Part shown: piece by piece, positions 24,801-33,800 of the stretch
Position numbering within the stretch: position 1 is the first letter of the stretch
How the letters are laid out: the number at the start of each line of letters is the position of its first letter
NCBI GenBank assembly: GCA_030545055.2
Contig: CM061533.1
Coordinates: forward strand, 42,994,614 to 43,058,613
Reading direction: 5' to 3'
From: Neoaliturus tenellus
Lineage: Eukaryota > Arthropoda > Insecta > Hemiptera > Cicadellidae
Length of the DNA stretch: 64,000 nt
The notes under the pieces: generated by a model
Databases searched by the model: none
What the model was told of the DNA's origin: nothing
What the model saw: the letters and a program-made list of their open reading frames with translations, nothing else
Position numbers and translations under genes: made by a program

Positions 24801-27800
24801 ATGATTTCAAATTCCAGCAATATGGTTTTAACGAAAAGCTTTACAACCTGCCATTTCCAAGTCAGATTTGTGCCATTGTACTCTACTTAATAAGACCTTT
24901 ACTTTTATGTACACATCAACACGTTTCCTTGTATTTAAGAGTTCCTTCTGAAGTTTTATGGACTGTTCTCTAAATGGGCCATCCATTTTGCACAGATATT
25001 TAGGATACTGCCACCAGTAGTGATTTGAACTTTGGTATTATTCTCCATTGTGGTTTGAAAATTAAAAGAGGTTTCACACTTAAAGGCCACAAAAGGTTTT
25101 CATTGTTTCAAAACATAAGCATCAGTATATGTTAGGTCAACAATCAACGTAACAAACTTAAACTTTTGTGAAATCTGTTGTCTTTTTTACTTTGGAAATC
25201 GAGTGTAACTTGTATTAAATTTTATATTTATTCTGAAATTGGTTTGCAGGCATCAGAAACCTGGTGTCAGAAGAACAGTGTGCAAGACTAAAAGATATTT
25301 TAGAAGTGAAAACAAATGTAAGTGAATTGTCAAAACTAGTCACACAATTGAAATTCACCTTGAACCAAACCAGAGTAGATGTTGAGGAACTTAGGAACGA
25401 AGTGCTAACAAATGAACAATATGAGAAGATGTACGATCAGTTCCAAGAGTGGAAAAAGAATCAAGATGAGATAGTCAGTAGTATCAAAGCAACATTGACT
25501 AAGGAAGTGCAAGCTGAAATCAATAGGCTACACAAAGATAATATAATAAGGAGTAAATCTGTAAATGATTTGTTGGATTTGAACGAAGTTATTATCGATA
25601 ATCAGGATACATACACAGAACAAATATATCAGCTGGAATTGGAAGTGAAGGGTTTTAAAAAGTTTTTAGCAGAAGAAAATGTAATGATCAGTGGATTGTG
25701 GCGGGAACAGTTGGAGGAAATAAAAAATATTAAAGCAAAATTTGAAGAAAATGATCGAGCGATAACAAGTTTGATTGAGGAGCAAAGGATAATAAAAGAG
25801 AAAATTGATCAGTTTGAAAGCTTTTCTAAAGATTACAATAATTTAAATATTGGACCTGACAAAACTAAAGTGATGGAGAGAACAGTAAGTCAAGATTTAA
25901 TCCAGGAACTCATAGAGGATAGAAAATTGGTCAGGGAACGATTAGAAAGTCTGGAAATGTTAAGCAAGCCGGGTGAGAGAACTTTCAGCACAGACACTTC
26001 ACTCTCTGAGTTTGACAATACGATTGTCAAACAACAAAACGAAATCGCCCAAAGATTGGAAATGTTAGAGAAACTCACCACAGAAATTCAGAATAATTGT
26101 AGTAAAAGAAATTCATCTTCTACAAACAACGAACAAAATGACTTACCAATAGTGATAAACGAGCTCACAAGCGAACAAGCAGTTATAAAACGAAGGTTAG
26201 AAATGGTAGAAGTTCTAACAAATGAGCTGGAGGAAGTGAAAAGTCGACTTGCCCAAAGCAAACCACCAAGACACGATTCTCCTGTCTCAATAAATGGTAA
26301 TGTTCCTATTATTGCAGTAATAAGATGATATTTTAAAGTTAAATTTTTCTTTCAGTATGTCAGTTATTGCCCATCTTTTTAGCTGAGATCTGAACACAGC
26401 AAGGTTCTGTAATGATTTTAGCTAAGCAAGCCAGAAATTATTTTTGCTTTTAATAGTCTCAGTAATTGAATTACGAGCTGCAAGCACATAGCATTACTTC
26501 TGTACGTCCGAGTCCTGTAATTTTAAGTCCAATAGAATATTTAACCAAGTCTTTTAAGCTGAAAGGCCCAGGGTCTGAGTAATAAGTGACTCTGTATAAG
26601 CTTTTAATAAACCAAAAATATAAGTATAATAAATACAAGTTTTGTGTACCTTAACAGTTGTGTAATCCGTTTATGGTTTACACTACAGTTTCGACCCACA
26701 TGGGATCTTCATCCCGTGTGGTACAAGGTTAAGATTTCATGTGAAGCAAATTTTTCAGGTAATTAAAATACAAAGTGAGAATATTTTACACATTCACACA
26801 CATTTTCATGCCACAACATGGATATGGACAAATGAATATTCAAATTATTTTTATGTTTGCGAAGGGGTGGTTTAGAATTAACTCTAGATATGGGGGGTTT
26901 TCATCTTGTCTGTCCCGTTATTCCTGTTGCACCATCTCAGCATTTTTGGGTATCATGAGAACTGGACCTTTACCAGTTTTTGGCCTACAATTAACACGGA
27001 TTTGATGGTTTTTTTTAGGAAGATTAATGTGGACCATCTCTAACTTCAACGCTAAACTTGAAGAATCAAAAGAATCCAAAGCTCAGATTGAAAGTCCATG
27101 TTTCTACACCAGTGAATGTGGATACAGACTGCAGGTATTGTTAATGTATTATCAACTTATAACTTATAAACTTGTTAATGTGTTTTATACTGTTGACGAA
27201 TATTTAGCCTGTGTTAAGTATTTAGATTATCTAACTGTTTTTGTTTATTTATCTACTCATTCTCTGTCTTGAATATAATTTTAGTTTTTGCTGCTAGAGG
27301 ATATATTGAATTGTTGACATTGACTTTTAATATGCATTATAATGCAATTTGTGAAATGTACCCTTTGGAAACAAGGTTCTTATATTGTATGTATATTTAA
27401 GATCATGACTTTGTCAATTGCATAACACTGTGTTTAAGGACAGTAAAAATTCTTGATTCTTGATTATGATTAGTAAAGAAATTATTGATTCAAGCAAATT
27501 TCCATGAAGTAAAACGAACCAATAATAACTTAATTTTATACAAACAAGTAATTGCATATTTTAGATTAAACTTCTTTTTATTTTTACACATTATCTTATA
27601 TTTAAAACAAGCACTGTTTGCATGGGTAAACTTTTTTTCCTCTCCAATGATTTTTATTTTTTTTGTAGAATAAGGTGATTTTTGTCACGTGAGGAATCGA
27701 TTGGAGCTGGTCCCATGTCTGGGAAAAATCCAGTTTTCGTGCTAGAGCCCTTCAAAGATCCCATGTTATCCTTATGGAGATTTTATTTCAGCTAATAAAT

Positions 27801-30800
27801 TGAACAAAAGTCAGCATGTATCAACAAATGTGGTTAAATATTTAACCTGTGATTTAACAAATTTATACCCAAGTGCAGCACCCACTGACCTGGTGAGTGA
27901 GCGAAGCGAACGAGCTCGTCTTAAAAAGGAAGAGGACGAGTGAGGGGAGCGAACGAGCTTTGTCTAATAAAGGAGAGTGCTGCTCAATAATTTTACCGAG
28001 CATAAGCTCGGTCCCCCTGGTACTTTTACTTTAAATAAATGGGGTTTAAACTTTAAAAGTGTTAAAAATTTTTAGTTATGAGTATATTTTCAATCTTTTT
28101 AATTCTAATGATATTGTGATGTGTTAAATTTTAACGGTAATGTTTGGTTTTCTTTCAACGTGTTCATGACATTACAGTGAATCACAGTGTTAAATTCCAA
28201 GTTCTTTAATCTTATCAAGAGGATGTTGAGATAGGGATTATCTTAAACTGTAATAGGCCTATCTAAGCCTATGAATAAAACAGTTTTTAGTTTTGTAGAA
28301 TCTTTGAAACACTAACGCATAATATTTTGTATACAAACGTTATTTGTTTGTAGTCTCCATTCACTTGTCTGTATATATAACAATAATTTTTATTTTATAG
28401 TAGGCCTACTTAATCAAGAAAATGAGTCAACATACTTTTCAACAATCAACGTCTGCTTACTGAATTGGAGTAAATTATTTCAAAAATTAATTTATATCAT
28501 TTTAGCTACAATCCCAAATGATTGATCGATTGTCTTGCATCAAAGTTTTAAGTGACATTTATTAGTTAATCAGTAATAAAAGCACTTGACCTAAATCCTT
28601 CCACTGATTGGGGACCTTTTGAAATAACTTTTAGAAAATAAATGGTAGGGTAAAATTTTGGGAAAAATTGATAGTAAAGTTATGTTATTGGAAGGTTTTT
28701 AAATTACATTTCTATTATGACATTTTCAATACTAATTTATTGAGCTTTTTCCGTTTCCCCCCGATAGCCCCTGGTTATTAAAATATTTTTTGTAAGCATT
28801 GTATGTTATTGGTTAGTAAATTGTTATGGACATTTTTCATCACTGATTAGTAAACTAAATTCACGACGTTTCGGGATCTGGAATCTGATCCCGTCTTCAC
28901 GTGGAAGAAGTATCTAGAACATATCACAGTTAGTAAAAACATGCCAGGCTAACCGGCAGAAGTCCATAGCCAAACCTGAAAACAGAACAGGCAATCACAA
29001 AAACTAAATAAACACTAATAAATTGAAAAAGCTCAATCAGTAAACTGTGAAAGCAGTCATAAAAACAAGGCACAAACAATTAAAATGGAAAAAATGTACA
29101 GCACCAATCAGTGCCCAATGTTGCATGTGTGTGGTTAGCTCCCCTGTGCTGTCACCTGATTGGTGCTGTATATTTTTTTCCATTTTAATTGTTTGTGCCT
29201 TGTTTTTATGACTGCTCTCACAGTTTACTTTTCTATTTATTAGTGTTTATTTAATTTTTGTGACTGCCTGTTCTGTTTTCAGGTTTGGCTATGGACTTCT
29301 CCAGGTTCGCCTGGCGTGTTTTTACTGACTTTGTTATGTTCTAGGTCTAGGTCTCCCACAAAAGTTGTGTGAACAGCATATTTACTGTTGCCGTTAAGGT
29401 ATCTGAGACTACCATTGTAAATGTCTACAAACCACCGAACATCCAGTGGTCAGATACAGTTCTCCCAACTTTTGAACATCCTGTGGTATATGTAGGTGAC
29501 TTTCATCACACCTAGTGGGGATACTTGTCCGATGATGACAACATCACTCATCTTTCAAGCTGGGCTGAAAATAGCAACCTTTTCTTGGTATTTAATGCCA
29601 AAGACCCACATACTTTCCATTTAGCTCGAAGGCGTCGTGGGTACTCCCCAGACTTGTGCTTTTGTTCTTGTGACCGATCAACAACACCCACACCAACTTG
29701 CAGGAAGGTCCTAGGTGCCTTTCCACATTCTCAGCATAGGCCTGTACTAATATCAGTGGGAATCCAAATTCCTCTCGTAATATCTTTACCTCGGCCTGGG
29801 TGGAACTTTAACAAAGCTGAGTGGGAAGCCTTCACCACCAGGCTTGACAAAGGCATCAGGTTCATCCCTCCTAAAGTAAAAAACTACAATCGGTTCTCAC
29901 ATCTTGTTTTGTCTTTTCGCTAAAGCGTCTATCCCAAGAAAGAGGTTGTAGGAAAGAGTATATACCAGGATGGAGTCAAGAGTGCGAAGACCTTTACAGT
30001 GAGTTCACTGATACTGCTGACAGAGACGTAGTGGACCAACTGCTTTACTCTCTCGACGACACCAGGAGAGAGAAATGGGTGAAAACTGTTGAGAACATGA
30101 ACTTCATCCAGAGTAGTCGCAAAGCCTGGTCTCTGCTCAGAAAGCTCTCCACTGGTAAGACAAGTGATAAAAACACAGTCTCGCAGCCTCGCCCTTGTGA
30201 AATTGCAAAGCGCCTCTCCTGTTAGTCTAAACCCGTGCGTACGTCTCCGGACAGAAAGGTGAACTTTAAGCTTAATGATATAAAGCAAAGTCGGCAAGCA
30301 CCATTGGAAGTCTCTAGTCCTTTCACTATGGATGAGCTAAATGCGGCGATTGATGCGATGCCAATTGCCAAAGCAGCAGGCTTGGATGAAATCTTCCCGG
30401 AGTTTATAAAACACTCGGGTAAAAAGGTTAGACATTGGCATCTTGCAGTTTTTGACACCATAATGGAAACCGGCGTTATATTTAGGAAATCCAAAATAAT
30501 AGCTGTCTTAAGGCCCGGTAAAGATCCAAAACTGCCCGAAAGTTACCGACCCATAGCCCTTCTTAGTGTCTGTTATAAGCTGCTCGAGAGGTTGATATAC
30601 AACAGAATCCTCCCTGTTCTCGATTCCAGCATCGGTGTCGAACCAGCTGGGTTTAGACCTGGGCGCAACTGTTGTGACCAGGTTCTAGCTCTTACTTCTT
30701 TCATCGAGGATGGGTTTGAGTGAAGACTGAAAATCTCCGTTGCTTTCTTAGATCTTACAGCAGCTTATGACACTGTTTGGAGAAAAGGCTTTCTTATTAA

Positions 30801-33800
30801 ATTTTACAACCTGATTCCTTGCCCTTTCCTGTTGCGTCTCCTCAACTCAATGCTCTCCAACAGGATGATTAAAGTATATTTTGGACGCAAGGAAAGGACT
30901 TTTAGGCAACTAAAGGATGGCCTGCGACAGCGGTCAGTGCTCGCCCCACTGCTGTTTAATGTGCATACAGCCGACATTCCTGACACTCGCGAGTGCATTC
31001 TGTGTTACTTGGAATTTCAATTGACTATTTAGAAAAATTAGTGAAAAGCGGAAAAAGGTTTGTGTGCTTATCAAGCTATCAAAGAACTTAAAGCTATCAA
31101 AGAATCAAATTGATGCCGGTGGGTCCGCAAAAAATACCGCTATGGAATATGGAATGGGGACAGTGTGAGAATCTTTCGTTGTTTTTTATTCCTATAAATT
31201 TATTGTTATCATGTCTCGTAGTTTCAGTACTTATTTTTAGAAAATGTCTTGTATGATAGGCTAACACCATTGACTATGTACACTAACGTAAGTAGGCATA
31301 GGTGTGTGTGAAACCTGTTGACGGTGGTGCGATCTCGTGAGGCGTACATGGAAGTACAAGAGTCATATATAGATAAATCAGTATTACCACTCTTCTCAAC
31401 CAAGGATGAAACATTTTATAACTGAAAGTTATGTTTATGTTTTGGTAAAGTTTTTTTGCAGCACTGTAAATTCAGCTGAATAATAACAATATCGATGGCA
31501 GCGACTTTGGTGCCGCGTACACCGAACTTCCAAATTTTTGCCTTAAACTAAATGCATTGGATGATAAGTCTATTGACGTGAGTGTATATAGTCAATGCTA
31601 ACACCAACAAAAGTGAATACAACCATAAATTGGTCGCAGAACAGTGAAAACTATGACTCATTATGGACTCTGGTTCATCGGAATTTTTTGACATCCAAAC
31701 TGGCCATCTGCCATATTAGTTTCGATGAACGGGAGTAGCAAACAAGTACCAAATCTCTTTGAAGGATTTTTATTTGCAATCCCTCCATGTATTTCGACAC
31801 TATATTTATGTGTTGCAGTTGAGAGCCTACCTTAACGGCATCGGCCAGTGGGAAGGCCGACACATGATCGTGTCGCTGCATGTGTTGCCGTCGCAGTGGG
31901 ACTCGAGGCTAACGTGGCCGTGTCGGCTCAAGGTGGTCTTCTGCCTACGTGACCAGGAGCCAATACACAGGAAGGTGGGTCAATCATCATTTGTCATATT
32001 GTGAAAATAGTTCAGTTGAAAGGATTTTTGTGGAAAGAAGATAAAAATTAGAAAAAGCTTTTTATTTCAAGACCAAATCCCGATTCATTTGTTACATTAC
32101 CAAAATTTTTACATAACCAAAAAATTTAGAGTTATCAAAAATTGTTCAGTGCATATATTATTACCAATTTTACCTGGAATTAATATAAACTAGTTGTTGC
32201 CCGTCGATACTCGACGGATATAGCTCCATTAGTGGTAAATGAAACGCTATAACAGTACAAACATGTAAGGTTGTCTATAAAATGTACTTCTTTGAACTGC
32301 CATACCAAGAACAATAATATATTTTACAGAAAATACTACGATTTTAGTTGGAGCGTCGGAAAAGTAGGCCTATTCCGTAAAACCAATAATGTTGCATCCT
32401 TGTACTTATAGGCCCTACTCTTTATTTTATAAACATGTCAATTTGATTGTTTATGTAGGCGCAAACCTAATTAGCCTAAGGGAACCGTTCTATTAGGTTC
32501 AACAACATCAGAAATAAGTAGACCAATATCCACTTGTAGGCCTATTGAATAAATTATTCTTAACAGTTTTTTTCAAGAATTAGGAAAGGCCTAGAGTGTT
32601 GTATTTTATGATGGTTGGCTTTAACAAATATTGGTGTATTAGGGTAGGATAGAACGTAGAGAAACCATTTATAACCACTTTCATATCGCAATATTTATGC
32701 TGTTGTGTGCAAGTTTCAATAACTATCCAAATTTAAAGAATACAAAATTTTTTCACAGAAAATTACATAATTTTAGTTGGAGTGTCTGCCAAAGTAGGCC
32801 TATAGGTATATTCCTTAAAAACAATAATGCTGCGCCCTTACTATGTAACATAGACACTCTTTAGTATTTTATAAACATAAAAAATCGATTGTTTACTTAG
32901 GCCTAAACCTTCGTAGCCTAATCAAAGCGTTAAAAAATAAGCAAGCCTAAATTATCAATTTGTAAACTTGTTAGTTTAATAAATAAGTTTATTGAGAGTT
33001 TGAACAGGCCTATAAATATTTTAATGTATCTATTTTGCTTAAAATAAATATCGGTACCATCAGTAAAACATTTATTAGTGACGCCGTTATATTGGACACA
33101 TTACAAAAAGTATATTCGTGAAGATCGGTCTGATTTCTGATTTGGAAATCATGAACTTTTGTTCATCCACTCTGTATTTAGACAAAATACCTCGTCTGTT
33201 TAGAATCAGCTGATTGAAATCGTGTAAAATAAATAAATTGTTAAGGTTTGAAAATGTCGTCATTTTAATTTAAGGGAGTAAGATAACGTTAATTATATGA
33301 TAAAGCAACTTTCTTTTCATAAATGACAATACATCATAATAATTGTAAACGTTTTTAGGTACTGGCCATAATAAACCAAATTCTTCATGAACTTTTGCTC
33401 ATACACTGTATTTAGACTAAATACCTCGTGTGTTCACAATCACAATTCAACAAAGAATCTGTTGCTCTATCCCTGTTAGATTTAAGCAAAGCTTTTGATT
33501 GCGTACCTTTTAATATAATTCTAGATAAATTAAAATTTTATGGGATATCAGATAATTCATGTAAAGTCATAAACTCTTATTTAAGCAATAGGCAGCAATT
33601 TGTTTCAATTAAAGGTGTAAACTCAACTGTATCAAACATTAAAATGAGAGTACCACAAGGCTCTGTTCTTGGTCCTTTCTTTTTTACAATAATTATTAAT
33701 GACTTACCTAAAAATATACCTGTAGGCACTGTAATCTATGCAGATGACACTTCCCTTTTTACTAGTAATCAAAATTTAGTGTATCTTGATCAGTCCATAA

